The translations under genes and the position numbers were made by a program. Shown in pieces: positions 1-10,776 of a DNA stretch of 64,000 nt. The stretch comes from Diphasiastrum complanatum (Eukaryota > Streptophyta > Lycopodiopsida > Lycopodiales > Lycopodiaceae): NCBI GenBank assembly GCA_029204225.1, contig CM055100.1:10328501-10392500 (forward strand), read 5' to 3'. Each line of letters opens with the position of its first letter. Positions within the stretch are counted from its first letter, which is position 1. The notes beneath the pieces were generated by a model that was not told the DNA's origin, searched no databases, and worked only from the letters and a program-made list of their open reading frames with translations.

Positions 1-165
1 ACTCAGAAGATCCATGGAAAAAACACAACAAAAACAGTCTCCAAAACCCATAGCTTTTTATCCTTCTGAAACTAATGTTCGCCGAACTACATGTAGTCTC
101 ATAATAGTATTTGGACTTACTAAAAAAGTTGCAAAGGTATAAGGAACTCATCCTACTCTTGGCAT

Positions 166-745
166 GTATGATCCTACACTCCTCGACCACAAGCACACTA
201 TGTATCCTGTCAATAGAAGGTAAGACATCTTGGATAGCAAAGCTTTGAACCAAATTGGAGAACTCATCTCCTAGGCCATTGAGGATCACTTGTACTAGTT
301 CATTATCAAGAATCTTTTCTCCTATAGAAGCAAGTTCTTTATTAAGGTATTTGATTCTAAGCACATACTCTTGTGCACTCTCACCACTATTTTTCATACT
401 TCACGAGATCTGATTTCTAAGAATAGAGGTGTTATTGAATTCATAGATTGCCTTTAGTGAATCACATGCTTTTGGCTAAAGTACAAGAGGCTACCTCCTT
501 TAGGATATTATTACTAACATTCGTTTTGATACAATAAAGTGGTAGTGTTGCCTTCTTCTTATACTTTTACCAATTTTTGTCCTCCAAGAGGTTCATCATC
601 TTCATCTAGGACAATATCAAAGAGGTCTTGGAGCAATAGGAGTGATTCCATCCTCACTTTCTATATTGAGTAGTTTGTAGAATTTAACTTCTCACTAGCT
701 TTCAAGAGGAATGATCCAAGTGATCCTATCTTGCTTGTGACTTGT
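166..745 (-). pseudogene. Ty1/copia gag fragment, decayed
   Basis: Read on the minus strand, this stretch carries scattered pieces of a copia Gag (UBN2-type) protein. Near 640-670 is the N-terminal signature KVRMESLLLLQDLFDIV, near 265-300 is VQVILNGLGDEF, and near 215-250 is LVQSFAIQDVLPSIDR. The order and spacing match the N-terminal quarter of the intact copia at 15499, which reads KVRMESLLELNELMDIV, VQVMLNGLLNEH and LVQSFAIQRVLPSVVD. Stops and frameshifts separate the pieces, so no protein can be made. No LTR is visible beside it and the window edge cuts the context. The family is clear; the boundaries are approximate. Confidence 0.7.
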
Positions 746-835
746 ACTATGGATGTACTTCTCTGCCCTCCCTAAGTTCTTTTCTAGAATTTGCCTCACT
801 TGCAAATCACTTGATGTTCACAAAGACACAAGTGG

Positions 836-3376
836 GAAGATCAAAGTGATCTTGATTCAAAAGATCTTATAAATAAAGAGCTGCAAAGACTACTTGAAGC
901 TGACTTCATTTATGAAATCGAACATACGGAATGGGTTTCGCCAATTGTTGTCGTTCCTAAGAAGAATGGGAAGATGAGAATTGGTGTGAATCTCAAATCT
1001 TTGAATAAAGTGACGCAAAAGGATCACTTTTCATTATCCTTTACTAAAAGCATATTGGACCGCCTTGCTGGAGCGGAAGCATACAATTTTCTAGATGGAT
1101 TTAGTGGTTAAAACCAAGTCAAGATAGCACCTACGGATCATCACAAAATAGATTTTGCAACAAAATGGGGAACTTATGCTTATAAAGTCATGTCGTTTGG
1201 ACTTTGCAACGCACCTAAGTCATTTCAAAGAGTGATGCAATTTGGCTTTAAGGATTACTTGCAGAAATTGCTTGAAATCTACTTGGATGATCTCGGAGTC
1301 CATAGTTTAGATACAGACCACTTGGATCGTTTGGAGAAAGTATTTGAACATTGTCGCAAATACCAGATCTCCTTAAATCCAGAAAAGTGTCAAATTTGGG
1401 TCACTCATGGAGTTGTCCTTGGACATGTGATATCAAGACATCGCATTGCTACGGATTATTCCAAAATGAAAGTCATTATATCGAATTACCACGGCCAGGA
1501 ACAATTCGAGGAGTCTATGTGTTTATGGGTCATGCAAATTACTATTGGATATTCATACTATTCTTTGCGGATTTAGCAAGACCTATATATAAATTGACTA
1601 TTGTACCAATTTGGACAAAAGAGGCATTGGAAGCATTTGAGAAATTGAAAAAGAAACTTTAGCTTTTGTACCGATACTACGAGCTCCAATTTGGACAATT
1701 GAGTTTTGCATTCACACTTATGCATAGAAATATGCCATTGGATCGATTTTGACGCAGCCAGGTGAATACAAGAAGGATTATCCTATCATGTTTGCAAGTA
1801 GACAGCTCACAGATCTTGAGAAGAATTATGCAACAACTGAATGCGAAGCGTTGGCCATAATTTTTTCTATTAAAAAGTTTTGACATTATCTAATGGCAAC
1901 GCATTTTGCATTCTATACTGATCACCAGTCGTTACTTTATTTGGTAAACAAGACATGCAACATAGGGCATATTGCAAGATGGCTACTATTATTGACCGAA
2001 TTTGATTTTCGCGTTGTGGTTCGAAAGGGTAAACAACATTATCTAGCCGAACATGTTTCAAGGATTGAATTAGCGCCTGCTAATAATGAAGTGGATGATG
2101 AATTACCAGATGCTGCATTATTTTATGTTGAAGTAGTACCTGAGTGGGTAGCAGATATTGTTGAATATCTTATGCTCGGCCAACCCAATGACTCCTTGAC
2201 AAAAGTACAGAAGAGACAATTAATTCATAAGTTATAATCTTATCAATTGATTGCTGGACAATTGAATTGCCAAGAAATGGATGATATTTTATGAAGATGT
2301 GTTTTGCCGCATGAAGTACCTGACCTTATCATGTTTTCTCATGATGGCATGGGCGGAGGACATTTTTTCAACAGATATCACTGTTCGCAAACTTTTACAA
2401 TCAAGATGTTGGTGGCCTACACTTCACAAAGACACAAAATTATACTCAGTCATGCGATGTTTGTCAACGAGCACGTCGTCCTACTGACAAAATTATGAAC
2501 CTTTACATCAAGTTTTATCTCAAGCACCGTTCGAGAAATGGGGCCTCGACTATGTTGGTCCTATTCATCCTGCGGCAAGAGGATCTCAAGCCAAATATAT
2601 CATTGTTGCAACTGATTATATGACCAGATGTGTTGAAGCGAAAGTAGTCTGAGTTGCAGATACAAAATCAATGGCTAAATTTCTCTATGAAAACGTTATT
2701 ACTAGATTTGGATGTCCTATCGAGATCATTAGTAACCGCGGCACACATTTTGTGAATGAAACAATAAAGTGTCTGTTGGAAGACTTTTTCGTTATTCATC
2801 GGTTTAGTACTCCGTATTATCCGAGGGGTAATGGTCAAGCTGAATCTTTAAACAAGATTCTCTACAACATTATGACAAAACTGGTAGAAGCAAGTCGTTC
2901 CGATTGGAAACATAAGCTTTATGCGGCTTTATGGGCATTCAGAACTGCTTATAAAGGAAATACAAATCAAACGCCATTTCAACTTGTTTATGGACAAGAT
3001 GTAGTTATGCCAATTGAATTTTAAATACCATCTCTATGCATAGCAGTAACAGAACGGTTGGACAATGCGAAATCCTTCCAGATGCATCATGAGGATTTAC
3101 AAAAACTTTGTGAGACCAAATTGATGGCATTACATGCATTAGCAACAGAGAAAGCCCGTCAGAAGGCATGGTATGGTCACCGATTACACAAAAAAAAAAC
3201 TGAAGGAAAGAAATCTAGTTGCTAATGTATAAGATGAAACTGATTAAAGGTAAATTGAAGCTCATAGGTGAAGGACCGTATATTGTGAAAGAAATTTTGA
3301 ACTATGGGACGGTCATTTTAAAACATTTGGATGGAAAAATATTCGACACTCCAGTGAATGGCAGCTGACTACAAAA
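836..3376 (+). pseudogene. Ty3/gypsy pol remnant: RT, RNase H, integrase
   Basis: A plus-strand gypsy polyprotein can be followed through about 2.5 kb with many stops and shifts. RT begins near 860 (ELQRLLEADFIYEIEHTEW, PKKNGKMRI), reaches the catalytic box YLDD near 1285, and ends near 1480. RNase H follows (FASRQLTDLEKNYATTECEA near 1790, then FYTDHQSLLYLV near 1910). An integrase zinc-finger region lies near 2340 and the integrase core at 2510-3020 (LDYVGPIHPAARGSQAKY, then NRGTHF, then GNGQAES). The second catalytic Asp, normally in a S-D-R-G-T-H-F context, reads Asn here. The C-terminal tail (GPYIVKEI, then a V-I-L-K-H-L stretch) ends near 3376. The integrase wording resembles the non-chromodomain Tat/Athila side of plant gypsy elements; that placement is inferred. 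No LTRs were found. Confidence 0.85.
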
Positions 3377-3380
3377 GTTT

Positions 3381-4080
3381 TGGCAGCTAGATCAGCTAGC
3401 TCAATCAGGATGATCCAACGCCTTGTCAATTTTATTTTGATTGTTTTACAATTTTCTTGTTTTAATTACTTGAGTGATTTTTTTTTTCTTTGGAAAAAGA
3501 CAAAAAAAAGTGAAAATGGAAAATGTATGGAAAGATTGATAAGCAAAAGTCAGAAATGTCATCAGATTAGGAAAAATTGAAGGAAAGTATTTTCAAAAAT
3601 TAGATCTTTATGGAAAATGACTTGGAAAACTACTTTTTGGGTCATTTTTTGCACATATTGTTCTAGAATTGTTCACCAAGTTTTTAGAGACAAGATCCAC
3701 CTCAAATATATGTACATTGAGTTGGGCAAACATTCTTTCCACCAGTTAATACCTGTTTTTACCTCAGGCGAATGTTCAGCATCATGTCAATTTGGGAACG
3801 TTCGCCGAGCATCTTCCAGTACTTATGAACCTTCGCCGACATGCTAGATGAATTTAAAATGCCAAATTTAAGTCATTCATAGGTTCAGATCTTGAAAATT
3901 TGCAATGACTATAGTACCTAGGCGAATGATGGCTTTAGGCGAATGTTGAACCTTTGCCAGAACGTTCGCCAAACTGCTATTTTAGTCCAAAACTTTCGCA
4001 GAGAATTTTGGAAGTTGTTGTCACAGTACTGAGCAAGATTGCAAATTTTTGTCCCGAATTGAACTCCCAAACTAGTATTT
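3381..4080. other. Post-pol noncoding stretch with GGCGAA/TTCGCC motifs
   Basis: There is no credible gene in this 700-bp stretch after the gypsy pol. It contains homopolymer T and A runs (about 3478-3510) and then a cluster of the 6-mer GGCGAA or its complement TTCGCC at about 3769, 3799, 3832, 3919, 3937 and 3962. It is probably the 3' untranslated part of the gypsy element. Confidence 0.45.
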
Positions 4081-4346
4081 TGTCTAATGGCCCCTCCAAA
4101 TTCACCTATAAGAAGGCTGAATTCGATTCATTTGTCACTTGTGCTAGTGGAGCTCTTGCAAAAAGAAATTGCGACCAAAACTTTCTACCAACTTTTTTCC
4201 AGCCTTTTGACATACACTCGCGCCTACTTTCAGTCATCATGTCTCCTACTGATACCTCTCAGTCTCCGCGATAATCCATCCACCGTGATGTTCCAACTGC
4301 AACGGACATCATGAAGCTCCCTAGCGCAAGCATGGTCGCTCAGTAG

Positions 4347-5177
4347 ATGACTCTTGTCGGACCCTTGCTCAAGGCAATGGAAATCTACGAGCAGGCCTTT
4401 TCTAGAAAAATTAATATGCAATTCATCACTATGGCCTTTAACACTTGGACCATGGCCAAATCTAAGTTTTACATCACTTTCCAGACTGTCACACACAAGG
4501 TGCACGTTACTAAAGCCACCCTTGCAGCCATAGGTATCACATCCAGCAAAGAGCCATCTCCGAACCATAAGCACGCAAAAATCATGATCAAGCCGTTCAT
4601 AGACACCACGATTGAGTATTACCTGACCCATGACGGGTATCTCGTAGAATCTATCCGAGATCCCACCATCCACACCGTAGCCCAGCTTCTAAAAACTTCC
4701 TGATGGTTGGCAACCTCAAGAAGGAACACATTTCTTCATAGATCATGCACCGCATTGTAGATTCCAACTACAAATTATGATCTAGCCCGCTAGAACCTTG
4801 CAACTAGTATAAGACGGTTTTTGGTGAGTTGAAGAGGGCAATCAAGGGTAACACGAAGCATCAATTTGTGGTCGACCCTCTTTCTCGCTATTATCCGTTC
4901 TTTCTTGGAAGACAAGATTCGAGGGTTTAATGCCAATATCGTGTTGTCTATTTATGAAGAAGCACCGATAGAGTCATCTCACCAGGCCTCATCATTTCAT
5001 AGGCGTCGTTGTATACGTAGTTGTGTACGTAGCGAGATTGTTATTCCTGACTCGCCTCTCGCGTCACGTCGAAGGACTAGGCAACCATCCGCTGTGCTAC
5101 AACCTTCGACTACCACTCGCACTAAACTAGTAATTCTCCACGCCTCTGATACTTCCCTTGCCTCTGCTTCTTCTTAG
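4347..5177 (+). pseudogene. Unrecognised degenerate ORFs downstream of gypsy pol
   Basis: Two plus-strand open stretches (4347-4703, 118 aa; 4866-5177, 103 aa) are separated by stops. The first has a mixed helical composition (KATLAAIGITSS, IMIKPFIDTTIEYYLTHDG). The second is rich in Ser, Arg and Thr (IPDSPLASRRRTRQPSAVL), and low-complexity S/T/P sequence continues to about 5330. I do not recognise a family. Position one kilobase behind an integrase suggests an extra 3' ORF of the gypsy element or the gag end of another one. An overlapping minus-strand ORF (4230-4673) is as long, so even the strand is not certain. Confidence 0.25.
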
Positions 5178-5435
5178 GGACAGTCTGTGACTATTGGAGC
5201 TACAATTCCAATCCCAGCTACCCAGGCTGCCTCACCCCCACAAACGAGAGCTATTTCACCGGGTGCACAATATTTTATGGACATGTTCGATTTTGCCCTT
5301 GGGTCAAACCTTGCACGCATTCGATCCAAATAAACCAATGGTGTCAAACAGTGTCAAAGATTAGCTGCCATTAGCAAGATTGTACTTTCGTGCTGCAATG
5401 ATGGGAGGCTCCTGGGAATCCCGATTCATCAACAT

Positions 5436-5749
5436 CAAAGTATGTGACCAATGCCTTCCTAAATGGCTATTTGGAGAAAGAAATCTACATGATGCAAGGG
5501 ACTTCATTAAGGAGGATCTTGAAGACAAGTTGTGCTTATTGCAAAGGAGCCTCTATGGGCTCAATCTAGCACCTAGAGCTTGGTACTCTAGGTTGACTCT
5601 TTCTTAATCTCTATTCATTTTGCAGTTAGCTCTTATGAGTCTACCTTGTATATGAGATTCAGTTATGGAAAGATCATTATTCTCATTTTGTATGTATTAG
5701 TGGTAATGATCAAGATGGCATAAGAGAAGTAAAGATTGCATTGTCTAGA
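5436..5749 (+). pseudogene. Copia RT fragment, left of nested insertion
   Basis: The plus strand reads VTNAFLNGYLEKEIYMM and then DKLCLLQRSLYGLNLAPRAW, both standard copia RT motifs (compare VTNAFLNGDLEEDIYMEQ in the intact element). It continues as SGNDQDGIREVKIALSR to the insertion point at 5749. The frame shifts at least twice and the segment begins abruptly near 5436, so the 5' part of the element is missing. The same RT resumes at 9859, after a younger copia inserted here. Confidence 0.8.
5745..5749. repeat. Target-site duplication (CTAGA), left copy
   Basis: CTAGA immediately precedes the 5' LTR at 5750 and is repeated at 9854-9858 immediately after the 3' LTR. Removing the element and one copy rejoins the RT reading of the older copia. 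Confidence 0.9.
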
Positions 5750-6573
5750 TGTGAGAAATTGGCAAAAATCTAGCTTGGTATTTTTTATGATAGAAGTTTG
5801 TAAGTGAATCTCACATGTGTGGAGGATGTTCCCACGTGTGGAGAATTGTAAAGTAGATCAAAATGTTTGATATAGGGGTCTCATAGAATTTCATAGTCAA
5901 GCATCTAGGTGTAGGATGTTGATAGGGTCAAATTTGGCATAGATGGCAAATTATCCATTTCCACTTGTAATGCCACTATTGAGCCAAAATAGAATATGAG
6001 GCTAAACTTGTGCCAATTAGAGTGGACAAGTGTAATGCTTTTTTTTGATGAAGTTTAAGAGGTCCAATAGGATTTAGAGGTGGAACCATGTGTGGTCCAA
6101 TAGGAATTTGAGGTGTGCTTGAATATAGTCCAATAGAATTTAGAGGTGCATGGATCAATGGTCCAATAGGATTAAGAGGTGGCAAAGTGTGATCCAATCA
6201 TAGTTAGGCATAGTGGTAGCTCATGAATCTACTAGTATTATTGTACTCCTCATTTGGATCTAATTGATTTGGTGATTTCATGGATTTTGTGAGTTATTGG
6301 ATTTCTAGCTTTCTCTCTCTACCCGAGAGCTCATGATGTTTTTTCTCTCTCTACCCAAGGAGAGCAGCTTGTTTTTACTTAGATTATTTTTTGAATACTT
6401 CCCACATGTGTGAGTGAGAGTTGGAAGTGATTGAATGCATGTAGTAGTGTGTTTTTGCCATAGAATCAAAGATAGGTCTTGAATCTCAATCTAGTCTTGA
6501 TCTTGGTGCATCTACACACGTTAGGAGATCACAAGTACATGTAGTGGACAATCCACACGTGTGAAATTCAACA
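5750..6573 (+). repeat. 5' LTR of the non-autonomous copia
   Basis: Begins TGTGAG and ends CAACA, directly before the PBS. It holds several CACRTGTG palindromes (about 5812, 5832, 6403, 6554) and a run of 'ggtccaatagg' type short repeats at 6060-6180. Confidence 0.92.
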
Positions 6574-6585
6574 TGGTATCAGAGC
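6574..6585 (+). promoter_or_regulatory. Primer-binding site (initiator tRNA-Met type)
   Basis: TGGTATCAGAGC directly abuts the LTR end. This is the usual plant copia PBS, complementary to the 3' end of initiator methionine tRNA. Confidence 0.9.
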
Positions 6586-7330
6586 CTACCTAAGGTTACC
6601 ATGCATTTTGATCCATTTGAGTGAAAACTATTCATCAATCTTGAGCTAGAAATTGTCAAGATCCATTTTCCTAGCTATCTTGTCCAATTTTGGATCAAAA
6701 GAGATCAATAGGGCATTGATTGGGTCTGAACTGGTACTATACGGAATCAGGTGCTCAGACACGTGTGAGGAACATCCAATTTTAGTTTGGGAGTTCACTT
6801 TCATGTTTGATCCAAAAATCTTGCTAGATAGCTTGTTTTGAAGCTATTTTTGTCCAGTTTCTGATGCAATCAGTTTCATTCCATTTGGTTGAGCCAATAA
6901 AAAGCTATAAGCTTTTGAAGAGGGTTAGGTAGGGCAACTAGACCTGGGTGGACACATTTGGTTTGGTTAAGAGATTGCTTGTTTGATCCAAAATCACAGT
7001 TGAATGCTTACCAATCTCATCTATATGTGATCTAGGCACTGTTTTGAGATCCTAGCCATTTTGTTTCATGCAATATCATTGTATTTGAGTCAAATTTGGT
7101 TTCTTAGTGTATTTCACATGTGCTAAGAGTTTTTGATCCTAACTTTTCCCATACCCCATCATTTGATGTGAAGTAGATCTAGTTTTGGAGAGATTGAGAT
7201 AGCTAGTGAGAATCATCTCACAGTTTGTTGCAAAATCTTGCATAGGAGATGGTAGCACACCATTATTGGATCCTATAGTGAGAGAGAAGCAACATTTTTT
7301 GTTCATCACTTTTATTTATCTCCACTTTAC
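6586..7330 (+). other. Untranslated leader of the non-autonomous copia
   Basis: About 750 bp between PBS and gag start with no credible coding sequence; open stretches here are short and lack family motifs. Confidence 0.6.
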
Positions 7331-8476
7331 ATGACTTCAATGAGTTCATACTTGTTGCAACCAAGTGAGAGATTGTCTACTTCCAATTATTCAATATGGA
7401 AGTTGAGGATGGAGTCCATCTTGATACTCCAAGATGTGATGGACATTGTACTTGGGATTGAGGAGGAGCCTCAAGTCCTTCAAGAAGTACAAATATACAA
7501 GAAGAGAGCTAGGATGGCTCTCCATCAATTTCAATATTGACAATTGTGTGATTAAGAAGGATGTTGAGATCCTTGCATATGGATCAAGATTTGAAGGCAT
7601 CTACAAATTGGATCCAAGTGAGAGTGCAAACTCTCTTGATGTTTCTTATATGTCCAATATTTCAAAGGAGGATGATCACACAAGATGCACATATCTTCTC
7701 TCTTCAAGTATTATGGTGTATGATTATTCCTTATTATTCAAAGCATATGTTGAGAAGAAATTCTTATTGAAGATCAAAGCTTTGAGGAGTATTGGAGCTC
7801 TTGAAGGAATAGCACCATATGAAGTTTTATTCAAGATGAAGCCTAAGGTTGATCACCTTAGTGAACTTGGTAGTGCTTGCTTTGCACATATTCCCTTGGA
7901 AACAAGAAGGATGATCCAAGCTCATGGATCATGATTGGATACTCATCCATCAAGGAGGCCTTTAGTGCCTTTACACTCTCTATCTCAAAAGTGATTGTGA
8001 ATAGAGATATCACATTGCATGAAGATTTAATCCTGGAAGTGGCCGAGATCAAGGCTTCTCAAGAAGCATCACAAGTTATCTTTTTTGAAGGTATTCAAGT
8101 TATGATGGGGCCAAGGTGTGAGGAGGAGCTTCTTCATATGATTTCAAGAAGATCTTCAAGATGCATGGCCGAGTCTTTATGGCTCACCTTACATGGCAAA
8201 GAGGGGCGTCTTTTATGTTGTATCTACTACAACACATTCATATATGCTCCTCTTCCTTTGCTTGAAATGCTATCTTGCTTCATTGAATTTTTTGGATCTC
8301 AAAGTTCAAGAAAAGCTATACTAGTTTTGTATGATGCTTATGGTATGGACATGTTTCTTTTCATTATTGACTTAGATGTGTTTCCAATACTTTTTGAAAG
8401 CAAGATATTGTATTGTCAAAAGTATGCTCTTGGTTCTAGTAAGAACAAGATTGAGCTTGCTACTCACTTTTTTTAA
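7331..8476 (+). pseudogene. Deleted copia gag-pol with unplaced 3' ORF
   Basis: ATG at 7331 opens a Gag N-terminus (SERLSTSNYSIWKLRMESIL) close to the intact copia's SERLSSSNYSTWKVRMESLL. It breaks at about 7538. The next frame carries a GAG-pre-integrase-like piece (CVIKKDVEILAYGSRFEG), then a shortened integrase (VYDYSLLFKAYVEKKFLLKI joined to YEVLFKMKPKVDHL), lacking the S-D-N-G-G-E-Y and ERKNRTL motifs. From 7877 a 199-aa frame starts in the integrase C-terminal tail (IMIGYSSIKEAF, SKVIVNRDI). After about residue 70 it runs into sequence with no copia match I can see (YNTFIYAPLPLLEMLSCFIE, YDAYGMDMFLF). RT and RNase H are absent. Confidence 0.7.
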
Positions 8477-8518
8477 AATCATGTTTTCACATGTTTTGAG
8501 GCAAATTGTAAACTCCTC

Positions 8519-8842
8519 TTGAGATTAAGTGAAGCATCCAAAGTGGACACTTACATCCTTGAGAGAGTAACTAGCCTAAAAAAGATCAAGATAGTCTTTG
8601 ATATCGAGATTAGATCCATCATGGATATAGTTCATTGTATGTGGACTAGTCAAGCTAGAAAGCATAACCTTGATAATCATCATTGTTTCACATCTTATGA
8701 TCTTGATCTCCATGATCCTTATGAGGCTTGGAAGCCTCAGATTTCTCTATTTATCGTGCATCCATCATGCAAGTGGAACTTTCAAATCAAAGATCATCAT
8801 CAAGCATGGAGGAAGCCCATGATCATAGTGGCATATTGGTAG
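8519..8842 (+). CDS. Hypothetical ORF inside the non-autonomous copia
   Basis: A 107-aa open frame (MRLSEASKVDTYILERVTSL at its start, a His-rich middle with KHNLDNHHCF) lies where RT-RNase H would be in a full element. I recognise no domain. It could be captured host sequence, a heavily rearranged RNase H region, or chance. A short downstream frame near 8930-8990 (PKDRFKKIYKLL) faintly resembles a copia RNase H C-terminus. Low confidence that a protein is made. Confidence 0.25.
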   Translation: MRLSEASKVDTYILERVTSLKKIKIVFDIEIRSIMDIVHCMWTSQARKHNLDNHHCFTSYDLDLHDPYEAWKPQISLFIVHPSCKWNFQIKDHHQAWRKPMIIVAYW

Positions 8843-9027
8843 AGCACTCTTCAAAGGTATTGGCAAGAGATCTCTACCAAAGAGATCTTATCATGGATAT
8901 GGTGAGGGTGCTGCTATGATGGATCCCTTGGCTGATCTTCACTTCTTATGCATACCAAAGGATCGATTCAAAAAAATTTACAAACTTCTCAAGTGATCTA
9001 GTACTTTCCAAGCTATTTTTTGAGGAG

Positions 9028-9853
9028 TGTGAGAAATTGGCAAAAATCTAGCTTGGTATTTTTTATGATAGAAGTTTGTAAGTGAATCTCACATGTGTGG
9101 AGGATGTTCCCACGTGTGAAGAATAGTAAAGTAAATCAAAATGTTTGATATAGGGGTCTCATAGAATTTCATAGTCAAGCCTTTAGGTGTAGGATGTTGA
9201 TAGGGTCAAATTTGGCATAGATGGCAAATTATCCATTTCCACTTGTAATGCTGCTATTGAGCCAAAATAGAGTATGAGGCCAAACTTGTGCCAATTAGAG
9301 TGTAGACAAGTGTAATGATTTTGTTTGATGAAGTTTAAGAGGTCCAATAGGATTTAGAGGTGGAACCATGTGTGGTCCAATAGGAATTTGAGGTGTGCTT
9401 GAATATAGTCCAATAGAATTTAGAGGTGCATGGATCAATGGTCCAATAGGATTAAGAGGTGGCAAAGTGTGATCCAATCATAGTTAAGCATAGTGGTAGC
9501 TCATGAATCTACTAGTATTATTGTACTCCCCATTTGGATCTAATTGACTTGGTGATTTCATGGATTTTGTGAGTTATTGGATTTCTAGCTTTCTCTCTCT
9601 ACCCGAGAGCTCATGATGTTTTTTCTCTCTCTACCCAAGGAGAGCAGCTTGTTTTTACTTAGATTATTTTTTGAATACTTCCCACACGTGTGAGTGAGAG
9701 TTGGAAGTGATTGAATGCATGTAGTAGTGTGTTTTTGCCATAGAATCAAAGATAGATCTTGAATCTGAATCTAGTCTTGATCTTGGTGCATCTACACACC
9801 TTAGGAGATCGCAAGTACATGTAGTGGACAATCCACACGTGTGAAATTCAACA
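9028..9853 (+). repeat. 3' LTR of the non-autonomous copia
   Basis: 826 bp, same ends and layout as 5750-6573. A short purine stretch (TGAGGAG, 9021-9027) directly before it is the likely end of the polypurine tract. Confidence 0.92.
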
Positions 9854-9858
9854 CTAGA
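9854..9858. repeat. Target-site duplication (CTAGA), right copy
   Basis: Matches 5745-5749 exactly; the interrupted RT reading resumes directly after it with EFKIVDLGIIHFILGIEV. Confidence 0.9.
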
Positions 9859-10764
9859 GAGTTTAAGATTGTAGATCTTGGAATTATTCATTTCATACTA
9901 GGCATAGAAGTATCAAAAGCAATGGATTTTAGTTTTATATGTCAATTCAAATATGCATCTTCTATCTTAGAGAAATTTGGAATGAAAAATTACAAAGGAG
10001 TAGACACTCCTATGGAACAAAATGTAAAAGTTTCTAATAGTTGTGATGAAGCATCCTTTGAGGACATCACACTATAGAGTGCTTATAGGCTCCCTAATAT
10101 ATCTAGCTATAACTAGACCTGCTCTAAGTTATAGTGTTGGTAAGCTAAGCCAATCTATGCAAAATCCATTAGTTTGTCATTGGAAAAGTGCCAAAAGGAT
10201 GTTAATGTACATCTCAACCACCAAGAACTTTGGCATATTTTATCATGGAACTAATCTTGCTTTGAGAGCCAATTTGGATGCTGATTTTGCAGGTGACAAG
10301 GTGGCTAGGAAGTCCACAAGTGCTTTTGCTTCCTTCTATTGTGATGGCATAGTATCTTGGCTTTCCAAAAAGCAAGATACAATTTCACTTTCCTCAATTG
10401 AGTCAAAATACAAGGCCTTAACATCAACAACCAAGGAGGCCTTAACATCAACAACCAAGGAGATCTTGTGGTTAAAGAGGATATTGGTGGAGCTACAAGT
10501 CATGGAGGTTGAGGAGGAGCCACTTATCTATTGTGACAACCAACCAGACCAAGCACTTGCAACCAATCCCACATTCCATGCAAGGAGCAAGCACATAGAG
10601 ATTGCTCAGGAGAAGGTTCAAGAAACTGAGATCAAAATTCAACATGTATCTTCATCAGATTGCCTTGTTGATATACTCACTGAAGCCTTGCTAAAGGCTT
10701 CATTTATCAAGTTAAGATTAGCCTTAGGTGTTGTAGATAGATGTATTGTAGATGTATCAAGCTA
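9859..10764 (+). pseudogene. Copia RT end and RNase H, right of nested insertion
   Basis: Continuation of the host copia. First comes RT thumb (FKIVDLGIIHFILGIEV, KYASSILEKFGMKNYKGVDT) to a stop near 10077. In the next frame are the connection region and RNase H (ITRPALSYSVGKLSQSMQ, LDADFAGDKVARKSTSAFAS, SWLSKKQDTISLSSIESKYK, SKHIEIAQ, DCLVDILTEAL). The RNase H glutamate box reads IESKYKAL rather than TEAEYKAL. A 24-bp tandem duplication at about 10411-10461 repeats the A-L-T-S-T-T-K-E segment, and a short deletion follows EIAQ. The frame ends at 10764, just before the 3' LTR. Confidence 0.85.
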
Positions 10765-10776
10765 AAAATTTAGGAG

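Larger units (their letters stand above)
5750..9853 (+). mobile_element. Non-autonomous Ty1/copia-type LTR retrotransposon
   Basis: A 4.1-kb element bounded by LTRs of 824 and 826 bp that start TGTGAGAAATTGG and end ATTCAACA. It is flanked by 5-bp CTAGA duplications and has a PBS directly after the 5' LTR. By eye the LTRs differ at about 20 positions (roughly 97.5 percent identity), so it is younger than its host copia but older than the element at 13672. The internal 2.45 kb has Gag and integrase remnants but no recognisable RT or RNase H, so it could only move using enzymes from a related element. Its LTR family recurs on the minus strand at 61221. Confidence 0.92.

Noticed and set aside
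4230-4673. 147-aa minus-strand ORF
   Set aside because: It overlaps the plus-strand ORF at 4347 and shows no domain; neither is secure, and the plus strand was kept for its position behind gypsy pol.
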